Below the pieces are notes generated by a model. That model made no database searches and was not told where the DNA came from. It saw only the letters and a list, made by a program, of their open reading frames with translations. From assembly GCF_016907055.1 (NCBI RefSeq), contig NZ_JAFBBG010000004.1, positions 62,001-126,000 of the forward strand: a stretch of 64,000 nt of DNA, in the 5' to 3' direction. A program made the translations under genes and the position numbers. Shown here piece by piece: positions 52,376-62,300 of this stretch (the stretch's first letter is position 1; every line of letters starts with the position of its first letter). Origin of the DNA: Paracholeplasma morum (GTDB taxonomy: Bacteria; Bacillota_I; Bacilli_A; Acholeplasmatales; UBA5453).

Positions 52376-53329
52376 TTATGCAGCAACGCCGAATTTTAAG
52401 TCGACAAATAGGTTAGTTTTAAAAAGTGCATCAAAGGCATCTGCATCCCAACCTTCAATCCATACTCTGACTGTTACTTGACCATAAAAATAACCAGGTG
52501 TTAAGCCTGCAAACTCACCTGCAGGTGCAGCCAATGTAACCAAATCGATTGAGTTTCCAGTTGGTATTTTGAAAGTTGGAGCGATAGTTTGAGCAGTATA
52601 AGCTACTGGATTCCCCTTAGCAATTGCGTAAGCAGCAGCACCAAATTCTGTGCCTGATGCATAAGAAACTGATGGGAGCGCATTTGAATTGTAAAGAACT
52701 GTACTTGGAGTAGTGCCAAGTGATTCTGATAATTCATAAGTTGCACCTGTTGAGCCAAATACAGATACTCTAGCAGCTTGTCTTGCAGCAACTTTAACGG
52801 TTGAACCCGATGCCAACACAGCTGAACCGGCATTATCATTCGCACCCTTAAAATCGACGTCAACTGGCCAATCAATTGCAGCAGTATTTCCAAAAGATGC
52901 ATCTGTTAGGGTAATTGTTTTTGCAGTGTTTGATCTAAAATATAGATTAAATTGCACATATTTCCCGCTTAAAGCACCAGCTGGTGTAGAACCATCTTTT
53001 AAGACTATATTTTTTCCATCTACACTTGTAACATCTGAAAACTTAAGTGGATTTACACCATCAACATACATTTCAGATAATCTGTTTTTAATTTGTGTTG
53101 AAGTAATGACTGTTACCCAGCTTGAAGATGTCGAAATACTTTGTGTACTACCACTAAAATCACCAAGTGATACTTCAATACCTTCACCTGAAGTGACTTG
53201 TCCATTGAATGCTTCCAATGTAGCAGTGTTTTGAAGTGTGAACCATGCGAAAGTTGAAGTACCTAATGCAACTACAACTAACGCCATTGTAATAACAGAT
53301 AATACTAATTTTTGTGTTAATTTTTTCAT
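52376..53329 (-). CDS. Secreted TasA-like protein 1 (SipW-type signal)
   Basis: 317 residues. The N-terminus MKKLTQKLVLSVITMALVVV leads into ALGTSTFAWFTLQN, the long hydrophobic helix with TxAWF typical of proteins cut by SipW. The mature part is Ser/Thr/Ala/Gly-rich and beta-strand-like, low in Cys and Lys, and fits a fibre subunit. Near the C-terminus is VRVWIEGWDADAFDALF (about 287-303) followed by a final beta strand (FVDLKFGV). The same motif occurs in the two proteins upstream, so the three are paralogues. It is the last gene of the riboswitch operon and probably the best expressed, with the ribosome binding site GGAG. Confidence 0.85.
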   Translation of the reverse strand: MKKLTQKLVLSVITMALVVVALGTSTFAWFTLQNTATLEAFNGQVTSGEGIEVSLGDFSGSTQSISTSSSWVTVITSTQIKNRLSEMYVDGVNPLKFSDVTSVDGKNIVLKDGSTPAGALSGKYVQFNLYFRSNTAKTITLTDASFGNTAAIDWPVDVDFKGANDNAGSAVLASGSTVKVAARQAARVSVFGSTGATYELSESLGTTPSTVLYNSNALPSVSYASGTEFGAAAYAIAKGNPVAYTAQTIAPTFKIPTGNSIDLVTLAAPAGEFAGLTPGYFYGQVTVRVWIEGWDADAFDALFKTNLFVDLKFGVAA

Positions 53330-53371
53330 TTTTTTTCTCCTCGTTTGTTTTATGTTAATTTTATTAAAACC

Positions 53372-54331
53372 TTATTCATTTTGAAACGGTAGCGCAGTCA
53401 TAAACTCAAACTGCATCATTATTTGGTCATTGAATACCGCATCAAAAGCGTCTGCGTCCCAGCCTTCTATCCAGATGTTAATTCTAAACTTCCCAACTGA
53501 GTAATATCTTCCATCAGAGTCCATTATATCAGTTTTATGCAGCGAAAGTATCTTAGAATTCTCGTTATCTGGTTTGTAAGCATTAAGACTTGTGAATGAT
53601 GTTAGATTATTGATGACATCCTGGCTATCATTCGGTAAATCAAAGTTCAATTTATGGTATTGCTTGATGTAATCAACCCCACCATATGGCTTGCCGTATC
53701 CGCGTTCTGGATTACCGGAAGGATCCCAAATGAATTTTGGTATTGGGTCTTTTCCATCCATAGGGACTTCTATCAATGCGACTCTAATTGAATCTTTCGC
53801 ATAATATGTTCTAGTTTCACCTTCTAATACTGTTTGACTAGGCCCGTATTGGAAAGTTACTGGAGAACGGAAGTTAACCCCTCTTGAAGTGACATAGGTC
53901 CCGCTTTTCGGTAAGTTATCATAACTTATATTGGAACTGACGTTGTTGATTAGGTATAAGTCTGTATACCTAGTACTAGTTGTTCTAACATATAGTTCGA
54001 TTGACATGTAGTTCTTGTTTGCAACGGCATCGAAGTTTAAATCTGCATTCACAAACGGAACTGGTGTACTAGTAAACATTAAGCCATCTTTGGATGTAAA
54101 ATCCATCAACTTAGCATCCTTAATGATGCTATTAATTTGTTCAGTGGTAATTTCGTTTTTGTAAGTTAGGCCATCTAGTGAGAACTCTAGGTTACTATCT
54201 AAGTTGGCTTTCATTGAAATCCCGTCGATTCTATTAGAGGTAGCAATCGCTACCCACGCAAATGTTGAGGTTGCTAGTGTTATCACTAACAAAGTCATTG
54301 AAATGACTACGATGTATAGTTTCTTAAGCAT
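53372..54331 (-). CDS. Secreted TasA-like protein 2 (SipW-type signal)
   Basis: 319 residues. Signal-type helix LYIVVISMTLLVITLATSTFAW (counted from residue 5) with STFAW at its end. The mature part has alternating polar strands, including VATSNRIDGISMKANLDSN near the start. The C-terminal motif INIWIEGWDADAFDAVF (about 289-305) is nearly the same as in protein 1. It differs from protein 1 in the middle part, so it may be a minor subunit or tip protein. It lies 4 bases after protein 3 in the order of transcription. Confidence 0.82.
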   Translation of the reverse strand: MLKKLYIVVISMTLLVITLATSTFAWVAIATSNRIDGISMKANLDSNLEFSLDGLTYKNEITTEQINSIIKDAKLMDFTSKDGLMFTSTPVPFVNADLNFDAVANKNYMSIELYVRTTSTRYTDLYLINNVSSNISYDNLPKSGTYVTSRGVNFRSPVTFQYGPSQTVLEGETRTYYAKDSIRVALIEVPMDGKDPIPKFIWDPSGNPERGYGKPYGGVDYIKQYHKLNFDLPNDSQDVINNLTSFTSLNAYKPDNENSKILSLHKTDIMDSDGRYYSVGKFRINIWIEGWDADAFDAVFNDQIMMQFEFMTALPFQNE

Positions 54332-54335
54332 CTAA

Positions 54336-55055
54336 TCACCCTGCATTCAAAATATCAAATTTCATGTCGATCTTGATATTTCCACCTTTGAAGTTTTCAT
54401 CTGTGTCATATCCTTCTATCCACATAAAGATAGATATTTTTTTAATTTGTCCTACTTGAAACATCATGATACGTTCGTTTGTGATCAAGCTTTCGGATAC
54501 AAATAGTTTGGTTGTTGGAAAGAATACTTCTTTCGGATACCCTTTGTGTCCGACTGGATCTGGTTTCATAAACATGGTCTCTTCTACGTTACCGTCGAGG
54601 TGATCAATAATGACTAGTAACCTGATGTAATCATCCAAGTTATCTGTGACCTCCAAAATCGAAATATTGTATACAAGGTCAAGCATTTCATTTCCAGAGT
54701 TTCTTAAATAAAACGTGTACGCGAGGTAATCATCCATATTATCCACGTAAGTCCCATCTTTTTGTCTTGCCTCTTCGATTTTGAGATAAGAGTAAGTGGT
54801 TTCTTCCGAATTTGGTTTTGGATCTGCATATAACCTCGATGTCCCATTGGTAAAACTAATGTCTTCAGATAATTGAATCCCTTTTTGTGTAGCTTGTCCG
54901 CTACTGGATAAAACAAATGTACCTGTTGACATCCCGTAAAAAGTAACAACCCCAAAGCCCAGTGATAAGAGACCAAATATAATGACACCGATTGTGACAA
55001 TATTTGACGATATGGAAGTTGTCTTTTTGACACCTAACAAGGTTGAAAGTCTCAT
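54336..55055 (-). CDS. Secreted TasA-like protein 3, first gene of the riboswitch operon
   Basis: 239 residues from the ATG at 55053-55055 (MRLSTLLGVKKTTSIS), behind AAGGAGGTG; the frame extends upstream only into the riboswitch terminator. A hydrophobic helix (about 18-45) with no TxAW but GMSTGTFVLSS at the outer side may stay as an anchor. The C-terminal motif is a variant, ISIFMWIEGYDTDENF, followed by IKIDMKFDIL. As the most divergent and first-made member it may be the membrane-bound base of a fibre; that is inference. Confidence 0.78.
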   Translation of the reverse strand: MRLSTLLGVKKTTSISSNIVTIGVIIFGLLSLGFGVVTFYGMSTGTFVLSSSGQATQKGIQLSEDISFTNGTSRLYADPKPNSEETTYSYLKIEEARQKDGTYVDNMDDYLAYTFYLRNSGNEMLDLVYNISILEVTDNLDDYIRLLVIIDHLDGNVEETMFMKPDPVGHKGYPKEVFFPTTKLFVSESLITNERIMMFQVGQIKKISIFMWIEGYDTDENFKGGNIKIDMKFDILNAG

Positions 55056-55093
55056 TCTCACACCTCCTTGGTCCTCATAATGAGTCGCTTTAT

Positions 55094-55190
55094 AAAAAAT
55101 AAAAGCCAACTGTCATGAGAAATGACAACTGGCTACCATTTAAGGCCCTATAGCTTTGCGTCGCTAGATTTCTCTAGTTTTGCCTTTTAC
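55094..55190 (-). promoter_or_regulatory. c-di-GMP-I (GEMM) riboswitch with terminator
   Basis: The minus strand shows the GEMM core: GGCAAAACTAGAG, GNRA-type hairpin CTAGAGAAATCTAG, GACGCAAAGCTATAGGGCC, and TGGTAGCC (about 55127-55190). Directly after it a 12-bp stem (GCCAGTTGTCAT with ATGACAGTTGGC, 55105-55133) runs into TTTTATTTTTT: a terminator. The 5' arm of the terminator shares GCC with the 3' end of the aptamer, so ligand binding should block termination (an ON switch). The aptamer match is seen; polarity is inferred. Confidence 0.92.
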
Positions 55191-55215
55191 ATTATTGTAT
55201 TTTTATTACACCTAT

Positions 55216-55244
55216 ATCATATCACCAGTTTAAATCAATGTCAA
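55216..55244 (-). promoter_or_regulatory. Promoter of the riboswitch operon
   Basis: TTGACA (55239-55244), 17 bases, TATGAT (55216-55221) on the minus strand, just beyond the stop of the EAL gene. Transcription starts near 55209. Confidence 0.85.
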
Positions 55245-55252
55245 CTTCTTTG

Positions 55253-56677
55253 TTATTTTTTTAAGAAATTACTGATGTCTGTCTCTTTAAAGTAGATTTT
55301 GAATGAGTCAAATGACATTGGTCTAGCAAAGTAAAACCCTTGAACGATATCGATTCCGTAGTCATTTATTGCATTAAGCATTTCTCGGTTTTCAATACCT
55401 TCAGAAATAATGGTCTTATTGTTTTTATTCGCGAACTCAACAAGTAAATTGACGAATCTAGATTTTACATATGAGTGTTCTTCATTTAAAAATTCCTTGG
55501 ACAATTTGATTGTATCTAGAGGCATTGTTTCTAGTTTTGCCAGTGTTGCGTAGTCTAGACCGAATCCATCTACGGCAAATTGGAATCCAAGTAGTCTTAA
55601 TTGTGAGATGTTTTGCATAACAACTTCGTGTTTATCAAATAAAGCAAACTCAGCGATCTCAAGAATGATTGTTTCCGCATTCATCTTATATTTCTTCAAT
55701 ATGCGTTGAAAGTCCACCGCAAGTGATTCGTTAAGTAATTGTTTAGGACTGATGTTGAATGTGAACTTAATATCTGCTTTCGGATAGACCTGTTTAAACT
55801 CGTAATAACTCTTAATGAGAGATTCAAGTCCCCATAGTCCAACCCAATAGATATCACCGGATTGTTCCATGATGTTAATGAATTTAAACGGAGACAATAG
55901 TCCGTGTTCTGGATGGTTCCATCTCAATAACGCTTCTACCCCATAGACTTGTTCTTTTTTAGTATCAACAATTGGATGATAATATAGTAAGAATTCTTTC
56001 TTTGAAATAGCATTCTTGATTTGATAATAGTAATCGAGGAACTCTCCTTCTGTTTGGCTCATGTCTTCGTTATAAAGTCTAATCGCATTACCACCCGTTT
56101 TTTTAACAGTATAGTTTGCTAGTTTTAATGAGTTGATTAATTGTTTAGTGGTTTCACCATGCATTGGGAAGTACGCAATTGAGATTGAAGCAGTTAAATT
56201 GATCTCAGTTGATCCAAATAAAGTAATCGATTCATTAATTTGTTCTTGAATACGTCTAGCGATTTCATGCGTATCACTTTGATCGTAATCGATTGGGATA
56301 AAGATAATGTAAATGTCTTTCTCATATAAAGATGCTTTACAGTCTTTTGGTAATACACTACGAATACGTTTCGTTAGTTTATCCATGATTTTTTTTGATT
56401 CTTTATCACCAAAGGCTTGTGTAATCTCAGAAAATCTATCTAAATCCGCATAAATTATACTGAACATCGCGTCTTTTCCAATTTTCGAGATATAAGACGC
56501 TAACAAGCTATTCATTGCACTCTTCGAAATGACACCCTCAACCATAATAGATCGTTCTTCTTTCCAACGACGTTCGGTTTCGCGCACACTAATGAATAAG
56601 AAATAAGCAACGACACCAGTGGCAAATAGAATGAATAAGAAAATAATCACAGCTGTGGTCGAATTGATATCGTTCAT
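55253..56677 (-). CDS. EAL-domain protein with degenerate GGDEF and altered EAL catalytic site
   Basis: 474 residues: membrane helix (about 9-31), GGDEF-like domain (60-215) whose signature position reads YEKDIYIIF, hence no cyclase site, and an EAL domain (about 218-470). The EAL motif itself is intact (YGVEALLRWNHP near 246), as are NISPKQLL, SEGIE and VQGFYFARP, but the metal-binding DDFGTGYSS reads DGFGLDYATL. With the second Asp missing, phosphodiesterase activity is doubtful and a c-di-GMP sensor role is possible. It follows the GGDEF-EAL gene by 4 bases with AGAGGTG between. Confidence 0.88.
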   Translation of the reverse strand: MNDINSTTAVIIFLFILFATGVVAYFLFISVRETERRWKEERSIMVEGVISKSAMNSLLASYISKIGKDAMFSIIYADLDRFSEITQAFGDKESKKIMDKLTKRIRSVLPKDCKASLYEKDIYIIFIPIDYDQSDTHEIARRIQEQINESITLFGSTEINLTASISIAYFPMHGETTKQLINSLKLANYTVKKTGGNAIRLYNEDMSQTEGEFLDYYYQIKNAISKKEFLLYYHPIVDTKKEQVYGVEALLRWNHPEHGLLSPFKFINIMEQSGDIYWVGLWGLESLIKSYYEFKQVYPKADIKFTFNISPKQLLNESLAVDFQRILKKYKMNAETIILEIAEFALFDKHEVVMQNISQLRLLGFQFAVDGFGLDYATLAKLETMPLDTIKLSKEFLNEEHSYVKSRFVNLLVEFANKNNKTIISEGIENREMLNAINDYGIDIVQGFYFARPMSFDSFKIYFKETDISNFLKK

Positions 56678-56681
56678 AAAA

Positions 56682-59222
56682 TCACCTCTTCTTCATAATG
56701 AGCGGAGCGCTCTTTTCTATATTATATGCTTTTAGTAACTGAATTGCATCCTCAATTTTCATCGCTTTACCGATGAAATAGCCTTGAATGATGTCGCAAC
56801 CAGCTCTTTGTAAAAACTTAAATTGCTTATCGTCTTCAACCCCTTCTGCAATGACATTTAAGTCGAGGTTCTTAGACAATGAAATAATCATGTTAATAAT
56901 CGCTTTGGAATGTTTGTCTGAGTTCGAGTATTTTGTAAACTCTTTATCGATTTTAATAGCGTCAATAGGCAATTCTTTTAAATAAAGTAGTGAACTATAT
57001 CCCGTACCAAAATCATCTAAATGAATGTCAAAACCTCGTGATTGAAGTAGTTTTAACTTCTCAATGATCATATCAAATGAAGTCATCAAGAATGTTTCTG
57101 TGATTTCGATAGAAATACTGTGTTCTTTTAGCCCATATCTATTGAAAGCATTCGTGATTTCAGTCACGAATCCTGCTTGTAGTAATTGAACCGGAGAAAT
57201 ATTCATCGAAATCTTTATATCGTACTCTTCTAGCATCTTTGCCATTCTAAACGTTTCTTCCATAACGATTCGACCGATATCGATAATCATGTTATTGTTT
57301 TCGGCAATTTCAATAAACTCTGCCGGTGAATCTAACTTATACTTTGGATTGTCCCAGCGTACTAGCGCTTCAAATCCAACGATTTTTTCTGTAGCAATCG
57401 CATATTGTGGCTGTAAGAACATCACAAACTCTTTACGGTCAATCGCGCTAACCATATCGGTTTCGATGACTTGTCTTCGGGATAAACTTTGTCCAAATGT
57501 CACATCATAAACAACCGGTTTTTGAGAATGAAGCGTGAGTGACTTATTCAAGGCTAGTAAGGCGTTATCGTATACTTTTTCCTCATCAATACTTGAATAC
57601 TGATCACTATCAATATTAAACTGTCCAATTCTAAATTGGATAGCGAATCTATTCTTGTCGATATCAACAGGTTTTTCAAACTTCTTCAGCAAAAGAACAC
57701 CCCATGATTCGACATCGCTATAATTCTCTAAGTTCTCGAATAGTATTGCAAATCGATCAAATGAGATTTGATATAATCTAGCATTATAGTTTTCAAGCGT
57801 TTGTTTAGTGTTATCAGATACATACGATAACACTTCTGAAGCTAAGTTTTCACCAATGACCTTGGTAATATCATTAAACTTGAATATTGTAAAAATTAGT
57901 AAGCTATTTCTTTTGTTATAGCGTTTTGGATCACTCAAAAGCATCTTTAAGTCTGCTTTCAAATAATTCATATTCGGTTCATGAGAAATCGGATGGTAAA
58001 ATGCGATTTCACGGTGGTACTTGTAGGTTTCTTCTAGACGCGTAATGTCATCCCCAATTAAGGCATAACTGAAAGCATAACGTACAGGAATGAATCTGAT
58101 GTACTTCGTTTCTTCACCATGTATAAAAGTACATACAAAGGGTTCTTGTTTTTTAATGCGTTCCTTAATATCAACGAGTTCATCTCTAGTTTCAAAATTG
58201 GAAATGGACTTATAGGCTTTATAATTTGGTAACATCTTTTTAAAGCTTTGGTTTTGATAATAGATTCGCCCATTTAAGCTCACTTTAACGATAAGAGGCT
58301 TCACATAATAGTGAATTAAGCGCGCGGATTCAATGTCTTCATTTTTTAGTGATAAAAGTCTGTAAAGCATAACTAGTGCAAGTATGAATAAGACAAATAT
58401 TGCAATAAACGCGAATAACAGTGAGTTACTTAAGAAACTCATCGTAGATAGCAATGTGCTTGTTTTCACAACTTGACCAAAATAGATGATGTTTTCATCG
58501 TCAATGCTGGTTAATTCATCATAAGCAAAAAATACACTTCCACCAAAGGCTGTCATTTCATAGACATCATTACCAGCGGTATTTTGATTAATGCTCTTAA
58601 AGAACTTATCACGATAGGATTCAGAGATCTGCGATCCCAGCTGGTAAGTCGATACCTTCTCATTTTCGTCATAATATACATAACCGTCTTTATGGAACAT
58701 AATATATCGATTTTCAATGGTTCCATAAGGTTCAAACACGGTATCAAAAAATGATTTAGCTTTAATTAAGGCAACATACCCTGAGTGTTCAAATGAGACA
58801 TAAACTGTTTCATCGGTATACCCAACTAGGACTATACTTAATGGATAAACCGAAATACTTCTGTCATAATAAGAAGTTTGTTTATAAACCGATGTGTATG
58901 GGTAGGTTACGCCATTTAGAACATAGCCATTGTCTGTCTTTTCCAGTACTAAGTCATAACTATCAAGTGCTGATAAGGCATCAATAACGTCTTCACCCTT
59001 ATCAATCGAATCATCAACCAGTTCAGCGAAAGTGGATTTACTGATGTTTAACGATACTTCTAATTGCGTCGAAATACCAATGTTATAAGCGGATAAGTTT
59101 TCAACGGCTTTTTGATTGATGTAATTTCGTGAAATAGAACTATAAAAAACGATTAGAATCGTTGAGAGTACTGAAAAGAATATTCCAAATATTGTGAATA
59201 GGCGTATATTGTATCGTCGCAT
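56682..59222 (-). CDS. Membrane sensor GGDEF-EAL protein, predicted c-di-GMP phosphodiesterase
   Basis: 846 residues: helix 1 (about 9-31), an external sensor domain of about 230 residues (Cache-like in shape), helix 2 (about 265-291), a PAS-like domain (305-395), a degenerate GGDEF domain (420-560; signature site reads SFDRFAILF), and an EAL domain (585-835). All catalytic EAL motifs are kept: VGFEALVRWDNP near 618, NISPVQLL, IEITETFLM, LDDFGTGYSSL, IKIDKEF, AEGVED and IIQGYF. It should degrade c-di-GMP in response to an outside signal. It lies upstream of the second EAL gene in one unit. Confidence 0.92.
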   Translation of the reverse strand: MRRYNIRLFTIFGIFFSVLSTILIVFYSSISRNYINQKAVENLSAYNIGISTQLEVSLNISKSTFAELVDDSIDKGEDVIDALSALDSYDLVLEKTDNGYVLNGVTYPYTSVYKQTSYYDRSISVYPLSIVLVGYTDETVYVSFEHSGYVALIKAKSFFDTVFEPYGTIENRYIMFHKDGYVYYDENEKVSTYQLGSQISESYRDKFFKSINQNTAGNDVYEMTAFGGSVFFAYDELTSIDDENIIYFGQVVKTSTLLSTMSFLSNSLLFAFIAIFVLFILALVMLYRLLSLKNEDIESARLIHYYVKPLIVKVSLNGRIYYQNQSFKKMLPNYKAYKSISNFETRDELVDIKERIKKQEPFVCTFIHGEETKYIRFIPVRYAFSYALIGDDITRLEETYKYHREIAFYHPISHEPNMNYLKADLKMLLSDPKRYNKRNSLLIFTIFKFNDITKVIGENLASEVLSYVSDNTKQTLENYNARLYQISFDRFAILFENLENYSDVESWGVLLLKKFEKPVDIDKNRFAIQFRIGQFNIDSDQYSSIDEEKVYDNALLALNKSLTLHSQKPVVYDVTFGQSLSRRQVIETDMVSAIDRKEFVMFLQPQYAIATEKIVGFEALVRWDNPKYKLDSPAEFIEIAENNNMIIDIGRIVMEETFRMAKMLEEYDIKISMNISPVQLLQAGFVTEITNAFNRYGLKEHSISIEITETFLMTSFDMIIEKLKLLQSRGFDIHLDDFGTGYSSLLYLKELPIDAIKIDKEFTKYSNSDKHSKAIINMIISLSKNLDLNVIAEGVEDDKQFKFLQRAGCDIIQGYFIGKAMKIEDAIQLLKAYNIEKSAPLIMKKR

Positions 59223-59322
59223 CCAAAAATCCTTCTTTCAGGAAAAAACACAAAAGTGTCCTTTTCTATGCATAAAAAGCTAACTGTGGTCCTGGTTAGT
59301 TAACATTTACAACTTTATTATA
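59223..59322 (-). promoter_or_regulatory. Promoter and structured leader of the GGDEF-EAL unit
   Basis: Extended -10 TGGTATAAT (TATAAT at 59317-59322). The leader of about 88 bases holds two small hairpins: CTAAC/GTTAG followed by CTTTTT, and GGACAC..GTGTTTTTTCC. They could be weak attenuators. I could not match them to a known riboswitch, including either c-di-GMP class. GAAGGA precedes the ATG. Confidence 0.5.
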
Positions 59323-59334
59323 CCATTAAGAATG

Positions 59335-59368
59335 AAAAATGCACCCATTTCCTAGAAAAAGGGTGCAT
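59335..59368 (-). terminator. Terminator of the antiporter-GH3 unit
   Basis: TGCACCC/GGGTGCA stem with a loop of about 14 bases, then TTTTTC on the minus strand. Confidence 0.75.
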
Positions 59369-59384
59369 CCACATAATTTAGTTC

Positions 59385-62300
59385 TTATGGGTGTTTCTTG
59401 ATGATTATCTGTTTTATTACTAGACCACTTCGATGTGCTTTGAATGAACAAAGCTGTTTACCTTCCTCCAAAATGATTTCGGGATTGATCCATTCTAGTT
59501 TTCCTTCTGTCCCGTGAGTTGTGATCGTTGATTTGGATATTTTATCAATTAATATAGAAAATGGAATTTGCGCAAGTTTAGAATCATCACTTAATAGTTC
59601 GATTTCAAAGATGTATTTTCCATATGAAAGAACGTTTAAACTAAAACTAATAATGCCATTTTTATTAAAGTGAACTCCATCAGATACAATTAAGTCTTCA
59701 GTCTGATACGAATTCATGGAGAAGTCCAATTGCGTTTTGGATAATAAGGATTCTCCGATTTTAAATGATTTATTTGAATCAAACTCACCAAAGAATGTTT
59801 CATCAGATTGGATCAACCGTTCGATGTTCGTGAATAAATAAGTATTTTGCTCACGATGATTAAAAACTTTAACAATTACACTTCTCGGGCCTTTCTTGAT
59901 TTCATAAGTGAAGCCTTTTTCGACTGTAACTTCAACATTAAAGTAATTTTTAACATTCAAGACATATTCACAGACTCTTGGGTCAAAAGAGTCTAGTGGC
60001 GTCCCGTTTATTTTCACCGAATTCAAAAATGGTAAATACAAATGAGGAATTCTCGGTTTGAGCTGAAGGTGGTTTAGTCTTCTGAATGCTTCAGTGTCCA
60101 TAATATAATGGCTGATGTTTTTCGCAACTTTTTGAAGTTCGCCTCTCGAGATTAGGTTCTGTTTTAGGCTTTCTTCTAAATTATCTTTATTTGAATTGTT
60201 TTTAGAATCCTCGACTACCATATAGAGGTCGTTTTGAGCTTTAACCATGGCTTTAGTATTATGAAGCGTTGCTTCTTCGCCTTCATCATTCATCTTCGCC
60301 CACCAGTCCGTCATGATGATGCCTCTAAACCCAAATTCATTTCGAATAATTGTCGTGTTTAAATCGTAATTTGATGCACTCCATATGCCATTTACTGGGT
60401 TATAAGCGGTCATGATTGAATCGGCTTTTCCCTCTTTAATCGCAATCTCAAATCCTCTTAAATAGATTTCTCTTAAAGCTCTTTCAGATACAATTGAATC
60501 TACTTGTGTTCGAAAAGATTCTTGGTTATTGGCAGCCAAATGTTTCAGTGTGCCTGAGACGCCAGCTCCCTTTAAGCCTAATAAAGCCGATTTAGACATA
60601 TACCCACTTAAATAAGGGTCTTCTGAAAAGTACTCAAAGTTTCTTCCACAGAGTGGGTGTCTTTGAATGTTTAAGCCAGGTCCTAGAAGGTTATCCACTT
60701 CATAGGCTATAAGTTCCAGTCCAAGCGCGTAATATAACGATTCAACTAAGTGATTATTAAAGCTTGATGCTAGAAGTGTCCCATTAGGTAAGCTTGTGGC
60801 TAAGAACCCTGAATCCATTCTAATTCCAGATGGCCCATCTGCACAACATGCGATTGGGAATCCATATGTCTTTAGTGTATCTGTAACGCCTCCAAAAGCA
60901 CTTGCAGTTCCTGGGGTTACTTTTGGACTAGACATGCCTTCAGCACGTGTAAGTTCAATTAATGATTGATCGTCAAGTTGTGAGACAAACGCTTCAACCG
61001 ATACTCTCTTGTTATAAACATCTAGTAATGTTCTTTTTTCTAAACAAGTGTTTTCGTGTGCGATTGGCTCCCTCTCTTTCATTCTATTGGCTAAATCATA
61101 TGTTCTTAAAGGCGTTTCTTCTAACGTTTCAAGAATTAAATCCCCTTCATAGGTTGGTTTAAGACGTTTAAATGATTTTACTGGTCTGAGTGCTTCTTCG
61201 GATTTCTTGATGAGTTCGGTTTCGTTAATTACTAAATCCGCAGATTCAACGATGTCTCTAATGCTTGTTGCAACATGAATCTTATAGAGCCCTTTTTCAA
61301 GTACATAACTGCTCTTAAATCCAGTAATCCCTATTTCATCGTATGATGCAAAATCGTACTTAGTAAACTCAAAATAAAGGGTTCTGGATTCTCCTACTTC
61401 AAGCATAGGGGTCTTCTGATAGCCGACCAATACTTTGCTAGGTCTTCCCAGTAACGTTATAGGGCTTTCAATATATACTTGAACAACCTCTTTGGCGCGC
61501 ATTGAACCAATGTTTTTTACATCTACTTCGATTTGATATGGGTCATTATGTTTGAACTGGCACTGATACTCAAACTTAGAATAGGATAATCCATACCCAA
61601 AAGGATAGCGTACGGCTTGAGGCTTAAAGGTTTCAAAGTATCGATAGCCGACATAGACGTCTTCTTGATAGTAGTTTTCCGTTTGATTGCCAAAATTACG
61701 ATGAGCGTAATGATCGATGATTGATTTTGATATCGTCATTGGCAGTTTTCCAGATGGAGAATAAATTCCTGTTATAACATCCGAAACAGCTCTTGCGCCG
61801 TCTTCGCCTCCATGCCAAACATAAAGACAAGCTGATATCGTGTTTTCATCCATAAAACTCATGTCGATTGGATTCCCCACATTCATAATAACAATGGTTT
61901 TCTTAAAGGTACTTGAGACTTGTTTAATCATCAAGGATTCTTCATCACTGAGGTAGTAACTGCCCTTTTCTAGCTGATTATCTTTATCCTCGCCAGCCGT
62001 TCTACCAATAACGATGATCGCTTGATCAGAAAAACTCTTTGCTTCAGTGAGGATATCATCGGTTAAAACCATTTCGGTTTGACTCCATGGTTCCGTAGCC
62101 CATCTGCCTAATCCTGCATTAAAAGGGTTATTGATTTGCCAGTTTTGATAAGTTTGGAGTAATGTTTCATTCACAGTAACCAGTGGATTTTCAAGCAAAG
62201 CTTCAACAATGCTTGTTACTGCTTTCACATTGACTAACCCCCCTGAACCAGTGCCGCTCTTATAATAGTCAGTTTGGATTCTACCGAAAACATTAATCTT

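Noticed and set aside
52603-52902. 99-codon open frame inside secreted protein 1
   Set aside because: It is a shadow of the real gene in another frame, with no ribosome binding site and a composition unlike neighbouring proteins.
59223-59310. Second c-di-GMP riboswitch before the GGDEF-EAL gene
   Set aside because: Neither the GEMM core (GGCAAA, GACGCAAAGC) nor the class II pattern can be found in this leader.
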